34,862 bases of DNA, from the NCBI GenBank assembly GCA_031257195.1, contig JAIRPD010000060.1, forward strand, positions 1-34,862, in the 5' to 3' direction. A model generated the notes under the pieces. It ran no database searches and was not told the origin of the DNA. It was given only the letters and a program-made list of their open reading frames with translations. Shown one piece after another: positions 23,925 to 32,043 of the stretch. The position numbers and the translations under genes were made by a program. The stretch comes from Treponema sp. GTDB lineage: Bacteria; Spirochaetota; Spirochaetia; Treponematales; Breznakiellaceae. The first letter of the stretch is position 1; every line of letters starts with the position of its first letter.

Positions 23925-24692
23925 TTAGCCTTTAAAAGCGCCCTTAATGCCGCTGGTAAGCGGGTTGTCATCGAACCGACTATCGTGGCTAATAAGGTTT
24001 AAATAAGCCGCCAGGGCTCTTTCTTCCTTGGTAGCGCTGCTGTCGACCGTGAAATCGCCGCCGCTATAGGTAATCGGGATAGTGGTGAGATGGTTAATCT
24101 CCAGGTCGTCCACAGTGGCCGCGTTAATGCCTTTTTTCTCCATCACCGCCAGGGCCAGTACCATGGTGGCCATGCCGATGTCGGAGGCGCTGGCCGCCGC
24201 GGCGTAACCGGGATCAACTGCGGGTGTATTGCTGGAAGAGACAGTGACAAGATCGGCGATATTAGAGGCCGCCCCGGGTCCGCCGGAGGCGAAATCGCTT
24301 TGGATCTTGGAAAGGATATCTTTTATGGCGCTATCCTCGTTATTTTCCAGTTTGTTTATCACGTCGGCGGCGCTGCTAATGATGGAAGCGCCCACCCCGG
24401 AGGCTTCCACGGCGAGCTTCATCCCCGCCTCCTGAAATTTTACCTTTTCGGCGCCGCTTTTGTTCCTGATTTCGTCGATAATCTTCCGGGTAATCGCGGC
24501 GGCCAGCTCGGGGTTTCCCCTCGCGTTTTTGATCCACAGATCCAGGTTACCGTCGGTCAGGGTAATCTTGTCTGGATCGTAGCTCCGGGCGGTCCCCCAG
24601 GAGTCGCTGAAAAAGTTATCGCAGGACGCGAGAACCAGCGTTCCGGCCAGGACCAAAAGCAAAACCGGCCTTACAAAGATTTTCCGTGTCAT
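23925..24692 (-). CDS. Lipoprotein of unknown function
   Basis: The protein has 255 residues. The signal ends in a textbook lipobox (LVLASC, Cys near 24), then DNFFSDSWGTARSYDPDKIT. The mature part is mostly helical, rich in Ala, Ser and Asp (AAITRKIIDEIRNKSGAEKV; SDIGMATMVLALAVMEKKGI), with no domain I recognise. AAGGAG lies six bases before the ATG. It has its own strong promoter 70 bases upstream. The OMP gene starts 31 bases after it, which suggests the lipoprotein and barrel work together in the outer membrane, for example as a plug or assembly partner; that is inference from position only. Confidence 0.72.
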   Translation of the reverse strand: MTRKIFVRPVLLLVLAGTLVLASCDNFFSDSWGTARSYDPDKITLTDGNLDLWIKNARGNPELAAAITRKIIDEIRNKSGAEKVKFQEAGMKLAVEASGVGASIISSAADVINKLENNEDSAIKDILSKIQSDFASGGPGAASNIADLVTVSSSNTPAVDPGYAAAASASDIGMATMVLALAVMEKKGINAATVDDLEINHLTTIPITYSGGDFTVDSSATKEERALAAYLNLISHDSRFDDNPLTSGIKGAFKG

Positions 24693-24764
24693 TTTCCTCT
24701 CCTTAACAAAAGCCAGGGTATAAAAGCAATCCGCCTTATTGGCATTTACGACGGCTTTTATTAC

Positions 24765-24793
24765 AGTATACTTCAGGGGCGCGAATTTATCAA
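24765..24793 (-). promoter_or_regulatory. Promoter of the lipoprotein-OMP operon
   Basis: On the minus strand, TTGATA (24788-24793), 17 bases, TATACT (24765-24770). The predicted leader is about 65 bases and includes an AAGGAG ribosome site, unlike the leaderless genes nearby. Confidence 0.65.
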
Positions 24794-24864
24794 TGCCCTT
24801 TAACCTTTTTTTCAGAATCCCGCGGGAATATCAAGGAGATTTCCCGCCGGCCCCTGCTTTCTCC

Positions 24865-26304
24865 CTAAGACCGGCTGTAGTTGGGCGCCTCCTCGGTGAT
24901 CGTCACATCGTGGGCGTGGCTTTCCTTCCAGCCCGCGGCGGTGATTTTGACAAACTTCCGGTACTTTTTCATGTCGGCGATGGTTTTACAGCCGCAGTAA
25001 CCCATCCCTTTCCGCAGGCCCGAGACCAGCTGGTAGAGGTAGTTTTTCAGCTCCCCCTTGTAGGGCACCCGGCCCTCTATGCCCTCGGGAACGGGCTTTT
25101 CGTCCTTGCCAATCTGGTAGCGGTCCCCGGAACCGTCGTTTATCGCCCCAATGCTGCCCATCCCCCGGTATTCCTTGTAGATCCGCCCGTCGTAGAGGAT
25201 TTCCTTTCCCGGCGCTTCTTTAAGGCCCGCGAAGAGGCTGCCTATCATTACCGAACTGGCCCCGGCCCCGATGGCCTTGGAAATATCCCCGGAAAACTTG
25301 ATCCCCCCGTCGGCGATCACGGGGATGCCGTTTCCGGCGGCTTCTTCGGCGCACTCCCAGACGGCGCTGAACTGGGGGACCCCCACGCCGGCCACAATCC
25401 GGGTGGTACAGATAGAGCCGGGGCCAATGCCCACCTTCACCGCGTCCGCCCCGGCGTCGATGAGCCGCCGGGTCCCGTCTTTCCGGGCCACGTTACCCCC
25501 AATTACGGGGACGGCGAAGCGCTTTTTGATCCCCGCCACGGCGTCCATCACGTTTTTGCTGTCCCCGTGGGCGGTGTCCAGGACCACAAAATCCACCATG
25601 GCCTTGATCAAAAGGGGCATCCGGACCGGGTAATCCTGGGGGGACACCGCGGCCCCCACGATAAGCCGCCCCCCCTTATCCATGGCGGCCCTGGGGAACA
25701 GGGCGTGTTTTTCCATGTCCTTCACGGTGATCAGCCCCTTCAAACGCCCCCCTTGGTCCACCACGGGGAGCTTCTCGATCCGGTGTTTGTCGAACTTCTC
25801 CCGGGCCTCCGCCACCGTGGGCTCCCCCTGGACCACGACGGGCTCCCTGGTCATCACCTCCGTCACCTTCAAGGTATCGTCCCTGCAAAAACGCAGGTCC
25901 CGGCTGGTGATGATTCCCATCAGCCGGTCCTCCCCGTTCAGCACCGGCATCCCGGAGACATTAAACCGCTCCATCACCAGCTTTACCTCCCGGATGGTGG
26001 CCCCCTCCCCCACGGTAACCGGGGAGGCGATAACCCAATTAAGGAAGCGTTTAACGTTAGCCGCCTGGCGGGCCTGCTCTTCGGGGCTTAAGTTCCGGTG
26101 GATCACCCCCGCCCCCCCCTCCAGGGCCATCGCGATGGCGAGCTTTTCCTCCGTTACCGTATCCATGGCGGCGGAAATAACGGGCGCGTTCAGGTGAATA
26201 TCCCCGCAAAGCAGGGTGGTAACGTCGCATTCCTTGGGGAGTACATCGCTGTACCCCGGCAGCAGTAAAACATCATCGTAAGACAGGGCTTCCTCAAACA
26301 TCAT
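24865..26304 (-). CDS. guaB: IMP dehydrogenase
   Basis: The protein has 479 residues. It oxidises IMP to XMP with NAD, the first step toward GMP. The N-terminus [18 protein letters not shown] and [20 protein letters not shown] are typical. A CBS pair occupies about 90-205 ([20 protein letters not shown]). The catalytic loop is [20 protein letters not shown] (Cys near 297), followed by [18 protein letters not shown] and the flap [19 protein letters not shown]. The gene begins ATGATG; the first ATG overlaps the purB stop (ATGA), and GGAGG lies just upstream, so purB-guaB is translationally coupled. No clear intrinsic terminator follows, only a stem without a T-run. Confidence 0.96.
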   Translation of the reverse strand: MMFEEALSYDDVLLLPGYSDVLPKECDVTTLLCGDIHLNAPVISAAMDTVTEEKLAIAMALEGGAGVIHRNLSPEEQARQAANVKRFLNWVIASPVTVGEGATIREVKLVMERFNVSGMPVLNGEDRLMGIITSRDLRFCRDDTLKVTEVMTREPVVVQGEPTVAEAREKFDKHRIEKLPVVDQGGRLKGLITVKDMEKHALFPRAAMDKGGRLIVGAAVSPQDYPVRMPLLIKAMVDFVVLDTAHGDSKNVMDAVAGIKKRFAVPVIGGNVARKDGTRRLIDAGADAVKVGIGPGSICTTRIVAGVGVPQFSAVWECAEEAAGNGIPVIADGGIKFSGDISKAIGAGASSVMIGSLFAGLKEAPGKEILYDGRIYKEYRGMGSIGAINDGSGDRYQIGKDEKPVPEGIEGRVPYKGELKNYLYQLVSGLRKGMGYCGCKTIADMKKYRKFVKITAAGWKESHAHDVTITEEAPNYSRS

Positions 26305-27788
26305 TTTTCCTCCAGTAGTTTCCGGTATTTGGCCGCCAGCTCCCGGGCCTTCTTGGCCGCCAGCCCCCGGTAATGTTCCGGTTTTTCAAAGAACCAGGCC
26401 GCCGCGGCCAGGTCCATTCCCTCCCCCCCGGCCCCCGGGGGAACCAGGCCCAGCGCGATAAGCCGCCGGCCAATACGGCCCAGGACCCCCCCCGGCGGAT
26501 TACCCGGCTCCGGGGCGGGGTCCGGCTCTTCGGCCAGGGCGGCGGCGAAGGAAAGACCCCTTTCCTCCGCCCGCAGCGTAACCCGGCGGATCACCTCGTG
26601 GGCGTTGGACACCCCCGACTCGGCCAGGAGTATGTAGGCCGGTTCGGCCAGGATCCCCCCGGGGATGCCGCCCCCGCTCCGCAGGTTGGCCAGACACCGC
26701 TCCCGGTCCACCCCCAGGCCCTCGATCACCGCCGCCATACGGCTCACCGCCAGGCAAAACCCCGTAACATACTCGGCGATAAAGCGCTGGCTCGCCGAAT
26801 TGGACAGGTCCCGCTGGTGTTCGCTTATTTGATCCATATAGAAAGTGATTACCCGGGGCATAAAGGCCTTCCAAAGGCTCTTGACATGCTCCGAATTCCA
26901 GGGGTTCCGCTTTTGAGGCATGGTGGAAGACCCCACCTGGTCCGCCGCGAACCCCTCTTTTAACTCGCCGATTTCCGTCCGCTGGAGGCCCCGGAGGTCG
27001 TCCGCCAGGTTGGCGATGATCCCAAAGGCGGTGTTGTACTCCAAAAGCAGGCGGAGGAGGTACTCGGGCTCTACCAGCTGGGTGGAATACTCCGAGGGGA
27101 GCAGACCCAACTCCGCCAGACAGCGCCGCTCCAGCTCCTCCGGGTCCGCCGCGATCACGCTCAGGGCGTTATAGGCCCCCACCGCCCCCGCCAGTTTGCC
27201 CCGCAGTTCCCCTCCCAGGCGATCAATCTCCAGGATAGACTTCCCCAGGCGGGCAACGTACTCCGCCATGGCAAAGCCCAGGGTGACGGGCACCGCGTGC
27301 TGGCCGTGGGTGCGGCCCACCTGGGGGGTCTCCGCCTCCCGGCCGGCGAAATCGCAGAGCAGGGTCTCCAGCTTTCGCAGAGCCGGCAGAACCACCTCCC
27401 GGCAGCAGCCCTTCATCCTGTAGGCCAGGGACGTGTCCAGGATGTCCACGCTGGTGGCTCCCAGATGGACCAGGGGGCCCAGCTCCGGGGGAAGCTCCCG
27501 TTTAAGGACATTCACCAGGGCCCGGATATTGTGCCGGGTCTTTTCCTCCTCCCCGTAGACCGCCTCCGGCGTAACCGCCGCGGCCGCGGCCTCCAGCGCG
27601 GCCCGGGGAACCGGCCTGCCCCGGACCGCCAGATGGGCGGCGATCAGGGCGGTTTCCACCTTTACGCAGGCGGCGATGGACGCCTCCTCGGACAGCCACG
27701 CGCCGGCCTCCTCAAAAACGGCCTTTTCGGACAGGGAATACCGGTGATCCAGGGGGGAAAGGTTACGGAAGATATCGCGGGTTTCCAT
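26301..27788 (-). CDS. purB: Adenylosuccinate lyase
   Basis: The protein has 495 residues. It removes fumarate from adenylosuccinate to give AMP (and from SAICAR in de novo synthesis). LSPLDHRYSLSEKAVFEEAG at the N-terminus, LGATSVDILDTSL, GRTHGQHAVPVTLGFAMAEY and the family signature VGSSTMPQKRNPWNSEHVKS (about 289-308) are visible, followed by ISEHQRDLSNSASQRFIAEY. The helical C-terminus has a Pro/Gly-rich loop (EEPDPAPEPGNPPGGV). Two in-frame ATGs, at 27803 and 27788, are possible. I chose 27788, which begins METRDIFRNLSPLDHRY; neither has a Shine-Dalgarno. The stop overlaps guaB by 4 bases. Sequence before 27788 in this frame is unlikely to be coding. Confidence 0.93.
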   Translation of the reverse strand: METRDIFRNLSPLDHRYSLSEKAVFEEAGAWLSEEASIAACVKVETALIAAHLAVRGRPVPRAALEAAAAAVTPEAVYGEEEKTRHNIRALVNVLKRELPPELGPLVHLGATSVDILDTSLAYRMKGCCREVVLPALRKLETLLCDFAGREAETPQVGRTHGQHAVPVTLGFAMAEYVARLGKSILEIDRLGGELRGKLAGAVGAYNALSVIAADPEELERRCLAELGLLPSEYSTQLVEPEYLLRLLLEYNTAFGIIANLADDLRGLQRTEIGELKEGFAADQVGSSTMPQKRNPWNSEHVKSLWKAFMPRVITFYMDQISEHQRDLSNSASQRFIAEYVTGFCLAVSRMAAVIEGLGVDRERCLANLRSGGGIPGGILAEPAYILLAESGVSNAHEVIRRVTLRAEERGLSFAAALAEEPDPAPEPGNPPGGVLGRIGRRLIALGLVPPGAGGEGMDLAAAAWFFEKPEHYRGLAAKKARELAAKYRKLLEEK

Positions 27789-27803
27789 ACCAGAGTTTGA
27801 CAT

Positions 27804-28134
27804 GGGGAAAAGGTTTTGTCCAGAGCCCCGCCCCCGCGGGCTGGCCCCGCCGCGCCTCGCCGCCGTTGAAGGACTGACCGGGTTCCCCGAGGCCATCGCC
27901 GCCGTCTTTCCCCAACCCGGGGTTCAGTCGCGGTGAGCCGCGTGGCCCGTGGTTCGGCGCGGTTTGTCCTGCGCGGGGATCGGGCGGCGGCGGTGAAAGC
28001 GGTATTCATGGGCGTGAAAAAACAGCCCAAAAAAGGACACCGCCCATGAGGGATTGGGGGCCGCCCTCAATATCGCGGAATTCGCGGACCATTTTTAGAC
28101 AGGGAAACATGTAAGAGAGGCCCCTGGGGAACCG
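27804..28134. other. Intergenic region with one inverted repeat, no gene recognised
   Basis: About 330 bases upstream of purB. It contains an inverted repeat with 9-bp perfect arms (TCATGGGCG at 28006-28014, CGCCCATGA at 28041-28049) enclosing an ATG-started 13-codon frame without a ribosome site. The rest is GC-rich with no convincing ORF, tRNA or operator. Confidence 0.5.
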
Positions 28135-28163
28135 TTGTAGAAAACCCTTCGGTGTGGTAGACT
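28135..28163 (+). promoter_or_regulatory. Promoter of the small-ORF unit
   Basis: TTGTAG (28135-28140), 17 bases, TAGACT (28158-28163) with a TGG extended -10. It is the only good + promoter seen ahead of the 28229-31271 genes. Confidence 0.55.
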
Positions 28164-28180
28164 TTAGAAAGCCCAAGCAG

Positions 28181-28207
28181 CGCTGATGAGCGTCATGCTA
28201 ATCAGCG
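28181..28207 (+). other. 5-prime leader hairpin before the small ORF
   Basis: CGCTGAT (28181-28187) pairs with ATCAGCG (28201-28207), and inside it AGC (28189-28191) with GCT (28197-28199), making a 10-pair stem with one mismatch. It ends nine bases before the AAGGAG ribosome site. Confidence 0.55.
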
Positions 28208-28228
28208 GCTCCCCAAAGGAGAGCGCCC

Positions 28229-28321
28229 GTGAACGACAACAACCGTCAAACCGCCGTAAAGACCGTTCGGGAGCCGCGCGTCACCGCGCCAACCCCGGGG
28301 GAACGTCATCTCATTGATTAG
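28229..28321 (+). CDS. Small ORF, 30 residues, possible leader peptide
   Basis: A GTG preceded by a perfect AAGGAG seven bases upstream opens a frame of 30 residues, from MNDNNRQTAVKTVREP to PTPGERHLID, and a TAG stop. It has no signal peptide or membrane segment and matches nothing I know. It sits between its own promoter (28135-28163) and an intrinsic terminator (28367-28403), about 40 bases after its stop. It could be a free small protein, a small mRNA/sRNA, or the leader peptide of an attenuator that controls the AI-2E-ACT-DUF711 genes. No run of a single regulatory amino acid is present, so classical amino-acid attenuation is not supported. Confidence 0.45.
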   Translation: MNDNNRQTAVKTVREPRVTAPTPGERHLID

Positions 28322-28361
28322 CCGGCGATGGAGTGGCGGAACCTCCCGGAACCTTCCCAAA

Positions 28362-28379
28362 CCGTCCGCCCCCGGACGG
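28362..28379 (+). promoter_or_regulatory. Alternative hairpin competing with the terminator
   Basis: CCGTCCG (28362-28368) and CGGACGG (28373-28379) are exact reverse complements with a CCCC loop. The stem uses bases 28367-28375, which are also the left arm of the terminator, so the two structures cannot coexist. Confidence 0.45.
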
Positions 28380-28403
28380 CGGGCGTCCCCGGGGGCGTTT
28401 TTT
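28367..28403 (+). terminator. Intrinsic terminator after the small ORF
   Basis: CGCCCCCGG (28367-28375) pairs with CCGGGGGCG (28389-28397), followed directly by six T residues (28398-28403). It lies 105 bases before the AI-2E-family start. Confidence 0.75.
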
Positions 28404-28507
28404 GCTGGTCCGGGCATGTTCAGAACGTCCGGGGGGGCGCTTTTTCGGGGTAACCGGACGCTCACGGCGTGTTCACGGGCGCCCGGAAGCGGGAAAGGGG
28501 AAAGGGT

Positions 28508-29605
28508 ATGAGCGGAAACGGGACCGGGCATTCCCGGTGGATACAAAACACGGTCTTTGGGGCTATACTGATACTGCTCTTCCTGGTGGTGTGCCGGCTT
28601 TTCGCCCCCTTTTTTACGGTCCTGCTCTGGTCTGTCCTGTTTTACATACTCCTGGGCCCCATTCACGCCAAGCTGGTCGCCCCCCTGAACCGGACCGCCT
28701 TTAAGGGGGCGGTGCTGTACAACCTTTGGGCGATCTTCTTTTCCCTGGGGGTGGTGATCCTGATCCTCCTGCCCCTGTTTTTTGTGGGGTTCCAGCTGTA
28801 CCGCCAGGTCATGGAACTGATCCGTCAACTGAGGGATTACCTGGCGGTCCATTCCTTCCAGGACAGTGAAATTCTGGAGGATATTTCCCAGATCATCGCG
28901 GACCTTACCTCGGATCAGATCGTCCTGAGCGCCGGGGAGTTGCGGAACCGTATCTTAAGTTACCTGACCCTGGGGCTTCAGAACCTTTTGCGGGTCTCCA
29001 GCCATCTGGTCCGCAACGTGGGCTCTTTTTTAGCGGGCCTGGTTTTTATGCTCTTTATCCTTTTTTTCTTCTTTATGGATGGACCCTACCTGGCCCGGCT
29101 GGGTTTGGGGGTTATCCCCATCCGCCGGGAATATCTAAAGGCCCTGGTGGGAAAGTTTAAAGAGATCATCCGTAACCTGGCGCTGGGGTACATCATGGTG
29201 GCCCTGTTTCAGACGCTGCTGGCCTTTATCATCTTTACGATTTTTAAGGTGAAGGGGGCCCTGGTTTTCGCGGCCCTGACTTTTATCTGCGTGTTTGTCC
29301 CCATCCTGGGGGGGGGGCTTGTCTGGCTGCCCCTGGGGATAGTACGATTGCTCAGCGGGGACACCGCGGGGGGAATTCTTTTCCTCGCCGTTTCGGGATT
29401 CTTTATATCCACCCTGGATAACGTGATCCGCCCCATGTTTTTGAGGAACCAAATCCAGCTTCACCCGCTGATCATCTTTTTCGCGATCCTGGGGGGGGTA
29501 AGCGTGTTTGGTTTTAACGGCGTGATCCTGGGGCCCATGGTGGTGATCCTCTTTCTTACGGTGCTTGATCTGTTTTTAAGGGAGCATAAACTTGAGGGGA
29601 CGTAA
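28508..29605 (+). CDS. AI-2E family membrane transporter
   Basis: The protein has 365 residues with about eight membrane segments. The family pattern is visible: an N-terminal pair (IQNTVFGAILILLFLVVCRL; FFTVLLWSVLFYILLGPIHA), a large central helical region (about 110-165) and a conserved C-terminal block with FVPILGGGLVWLPLGIV, LDNVIRPMFLRNQIQLHPLI and GVSVFGFNGVILGPMVV. Members are exporters or antiporters of varied substrates (PerM, TqsA and others), so autoinducer transport should not be assumed. The ATG at 28508 follows a GAAAGGGG stretch that can act as the ribosome site. No separate promoter is evident between the terminator at 28403 and the start. The ACT gene begins 33 bases after it. 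Confidence 0.85.
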   Translation: MSGNGTGHSRWIQNTVFGAILILLFLVVCRLFAPFFTVLLWSVLFYILLGPIHAKLVAPLNRTAFKGAVLYNLWAIFFSLGVVILILLPLFFVGFQLYRQVMELIRQLRDYLAVHSFQDSEILEDISQIIADLTSDQIVLSAGELRNRILSYLTLGLQNLLRVSSHLVRNVGSFLAGLVFMLFILFFFFMDGPYLARLGLGVIPIRREYLKALVGKFKEIIRNLALGYIMVALFQTLLAFIIFTIFKVKGALVFAALTFICVFVPILGGGLVWLPLGIVRLLSGDTAGGILFLAVSGFFISTLDNVIRPMFLRNQIQLHPLIIFFAILGGVSVFGFNGVILGPMVVILFLTVLDLFLREHKLEGT

Positions 29606-29638
29606 GCTTTACAGGCGCGGCGGGGAGGCGGCGGGTAT

Positions 29639-29908
29639 ATGAACGCGATTATTACCGTGGTGGGGAACGACAAGGTTGGCATCATCGCCCAGGTGAGCGC
29701 CTTTTTGGCGGGCCGGAACATCAACATCGAGGATATAAGCCAGACGGTGCTTTCCGGCAGCTTTGTGATGATGATGATGGTGGATCTTTCCGCCAGTACC
29801 CAGGCTTTGGAGGCGGTTAAGGCGGAGCTTTCCGCCCTGGGGGATTCCATGGGGGTTTCCATCAGCCTGATGCACGAAAAGGTGTTCAGCGCCATGCATA
29901 GGATTTAG
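29639..29908 (+). CDS. ACT-domain protein (UPF0237)
   Basis: The protein has 89 residues and is a single ACT fold: [20 protein letters not shown], then [19 protein letters not shown] and [20 protein letters not shown]. The G-x-D-x-x-G-I-I turn typical of ligand-binding ACT domains is present. Proteins of this kind are found next to DUF711 proteins in many bacteria, as here: the next gene starts one base after this stop. It probably senses a small molecule, perhaps an amino acid, and acts with its partner. A GGGGAGG stretch precedes the ATG. Confidence 0.9.
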   Translation: MNAIITVVGNDKVGIIAQVSAFLAGRNINIEDISQTVLSGSFVMMMMVDLSASTQALEAVKAELSALGDSMGVSISLMHEKVFSAMHRI

Positions 29909-29909
29909 C

Positions 29910-31271
29910 ATGCTCTTTACCGCCCCTGAGATAAAAGAAACGGTGGATATGTTCCTCCGCTACAAGCTTGATATTCGGGCCATCACCCTGGGGGTGTCCC
30001 TGCTGGACTGCGCCGCCGCCACGGGAACGGAAACCCGCCGCCGGATCCGGGAAAAGCTTCTCCGTGTGGCGGGGCCCCTAGTAAAAACGGGCCGGGAAAT
30101 TGAAATTGAGTACGGTATTCCCATCATCAATAAGCGCCTTTCCGTTACCCCCATAGCCCTGGCGGCGGCGGCCTCCGATGACGTGAATTACGCTCCCTAC
30201 GCCCGGCTTTTGGACGAAATCGCCGGGGACCTGGGGATCGACTTTGTGGGGGGGTTTTCCGCCCTGGTGCAAAAGGGTTTTTCCTCCGGGGACACAAAAC
30301 TGGTGGATTCCATTCCGGAGGCCCTTTCTTCCACGGAGCGGGTCTGCGCCTCGGTAAACCTGGCGGCCACAAAGAACGGGATCAACATGGACGCGGTGCG
30401 CCGTATGGGGGAGGTGATTAAGGAAACCGCTGAACGGACCGCGGACCGGGACGGCCTGGGCTGCGCCAAACTGGTGGTGTTCTGCAACGCCCCGGAGGAT
30501 AACCCCTTTATGGCCGGGGCTTTCCACGGTCCCGGGGAAGGGGAAAGCTGCCTGAACGTGGGGGTTTCCGGACCGGGGGTGGTTAAGGCCGCCCTGGAGG
30601 CCCGGAAGGACGCCAGTTTTGACGAAATTGCCGAGATCATCAAGAAAACGGCCTTTAAGATCACCCGCATGGGCCAGCTGGTGGGGATGGAAGCCGCCCG
30701 CCGTTTGGGGGTTCCCTTTGGCATTCTGGACCTTTCCCTCGCGCCCACGCCGGAAGTGGGGGATTCGGTGGCCCGGATCCTGGAGGAGATGGGCCTGGAA
30801 GCCGCGGGAACCCACGGCACCACCGCGGCCCTGGCGCTGCTGACGGACCTGATAAAGAAGGGAGGCGTCATGGCCAGCGCCAGGGTGGGGGGTTTTTCCG
30901 GGGCCTTTATTCCCGTGTCGGAGGATGAGGGTATGGCCGCGGCGGTGAAGGCCGGTTTTATCAGCCTGGACAAGCTGGAGGCCATGACCAGCGTTTGTTC
31001 CGTGGGGCTGGACATGATCGCCCTGCCGGGGGATACCAGCGCCGCCACCCTGTCGGCGATCATCGCCGACGAGATGGCCATTGGGATGGTGAATGGAAAA
31101 ACCACCGCCGTCCGGGTGATCCCCGTGCCGGGGAAAAAAGCGGGGGATTGGGCGGAATTTGGCGGCCTTTTGGGGGCCGCCCCGATTATGCCGGTGAACC
31201 CCGCCAAAAGCGACGCGTTCATCGCCCGGGGGGGCCGGATTCCTCCGCCGATCCACAGCTTTCGGAACTGA
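29910..31271 (+). CDS. DUF711/UPF0210 family protein
   Basis: The protein has 453 residues, the full family length. Diagnostic stretches include the N-terminal [96 protein letters not shown] and the C-terminal [21 protein letters not shown]. Structures of the family resemble glycyl-radical-enzyme-type barrels, but no glycyl-radical loop is present, and the biochemical role is not established to my knowledge. It is translated right after the ACT protein (TAG, one base, ATG), and the conserved pairing suggests a shared complex or regulation. Confidence 0.9.
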   Translation: MLFTAPEIKETVDMFLRYKLDIRAITLGVSLLDCAAATGTETRRRIREKLLRVAGPLVKTGREIEIEYGIPIINKRLSVTPIALAAAASDDVNYAPYARLLDEIAGDLGIDFVGGFSALVQKGFSSGDTKLVDSIPEALSSTERVCASVNLAATKNGINMDAVRRMGEVIKETAERTADRDGLGCAKLVVFCNAPEDNPFMAGAFHGPGEGESCLNVGVSGPGVVKAALEARKDASFDEIAEIIKKTAFKITRMGQLVGMEAARRLGVPFGILDLSLAPTPEVGDSVARILEEMGLEAAGTHGTTAALALLTDLIKKGGVMASARVGGFSGAFIPVSEDEGMAAAVKAGFISLDKLEAMTSVCSVGLDMIALPGDTSAATLSAIIADEMAIGMVNGKTTAVRVIPVPGKKAGDWAEFGGLLGAAPIMPVNPAKSDAFIARGGRIPPPIHSFRN

Positions 31272-31550
31272 ACCCCCCGGTCTGTTCACTCACCGCCTGG
31301 CCGGCGGGGCGGCCTCTTAAAAAAAACGCGCGGTTGGGCCTCTTTCAAAACCAAAAGTTCCCTCGAATGTGAGCGCGCCCAGGGGTGTCCGCGGCGGTAC
31401 AAGGTAACGCTGAAAACGCCGCGCTAGACCGCGGGTCAACGGACCGCCGGTCCGTGCGTACCCCGCGGAGGCGCATATTCGCCATTGCCGGTTATACCGG
31501 CCCCGGGTCAGGCGCCGTCCGTAAAAAAGACCCCCCGGCGTATTTTTCCC
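31272..31550. other. Intergenic region with a long GC-rich hairpin
   Basis: About 280 bases after the DUF711 stop with no convincing gene. The main structure is a hairpin at 31429-31468: CCGCGGGT and ACGGACC on the left, GGTCCGT and ACCCCGCGG on the right, with one bulged C. No T-run follows it, so its role as terminator is unsure. Confidence 0.5.
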
Positions 31551-31578
31551 TTGACTTTTTCCCGGAGCGCGATATATC
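31551..31578 (+). promoter_or_regulatory. Promoter of the metal-efflux operon
   Basis: TTGACT (31551-31556), 16 bases, TATATC (31573-31578). The operator starts 11 bases after the -10, covering the expected transcription start, as in ArsR-family repression. Confidence 0.6.
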
Positions 31579-31588
31579 TTAGTACCAG

Positions 31589-31620
31589 TCAAACAGTTGA
31601 ACAGTTATTCAACTGTTTGA
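31589..31620. promoter_or_regulatory. ArsR/SmtB-type operator
   Basis: TCAAACAGTTGAA (31589-31601) and TTCAACTGTTTGA (31608-31620) are exact reverse complements with a 6-base centre. The inner TGAACAGTTATTCA has the form of known SmtB/ZiaR 12-2-12 sites. Confidence 0.8.
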
Positions 31621-31669
31621 TATAGCTTCAAGAGGACCGGGAATCCAGGGGGTTCCGGGGGGAAGGGTG

Positions 31670-32029
31670 ATGGTGAAACAAGGCGAGGATCTCTGTAACT
31701 GTGAGGTTATCCACGAGGACGCGGTTGAAAGGGTCCGGAGCGCCATGCCGGCGGCGGGCGATTTTTATGACCTGGCGGATCTTTACAAGATGTTCGCCGA
31801 CCAGACCAGGGTTAAAATCCTCTGGGCCCTGTCCCGGGAGGGACTGTGCGTCTGTGATCTGGCGGCGCTGCTGGGGATGACCAAATCGGCGATTTCCCAT
31901 CAACTGAAGGCCCTGCGGCTCGCCAACCTGGTTGCGTACGACCGGCGGGGCAAGGTAGTCTATTACGCCCTGGCGGACAGCCATGTAAAGGACATCTTTG
32001 AAAAGGGCTTTGAGCATATTCACGAGTGA
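31670..32029 (+). CDS. cadC: CadC/SmtB-type metal-responsive repressor
   Basis: The protein has 119 residues. It is an ArsR-family winged helix that leaves its operator when it binds metal. The first sensor site is visible: C9 and C11 (CNCEVIHEDAVERVR) and C60-V-C62 (LCVCDLAALLG) in helix alpha-3, as in CadC. The second is D103-x-H105 with H116-x-x-E119 at the C-terminus, the same spacing as the alpha-5 zinc site of SmtB. Having both fits CadC-type sensors of Cd, Pb and Zn. The recognition helix is MTKSAISHQLKALRLANLVA. The ATG at 31670 is preceded by GGAAGGG. The ATPase gene starts 14 bases after its stop. Confidence 0.92.
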   Translation: MVKQGEDLCNCEVIHEDAVERVRSAMPAAGDFYDLADLYKMFADQTRVKILWALSREGLCVCDLAALLGMTKSAISHQLKALRLANLVAYDRRGKVVYYALADSHVKDIFEKGFEHIHE

Positions 32030-32043
32030 GGAGAGATAGCGAA

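Noticed and set aside
24809-24834. Run of seven T next to a CCCGCGGG stem downstream of guaB
   Set aside because: The T-run lies before the stem on the + strand, and on the transcribed minus strand it is an A-run, so it is not an intrinsic terminator for guaB.
28006-28049. Inverted repeat enclosing a 13-codon ATG frame (MGVKKQPKKGHRP)
   Set aside because: No Shine-Dalgarno or promoter; the frame is explained by the repeat arms. Kept only as part of the intergenic description.
30078-31289. Long antisense frame opposite the DUF711 gene
   Set aside because: Low-complexity His/Gly/Pro-rich translation, fully covered by a well-recognised gene on the + strand.
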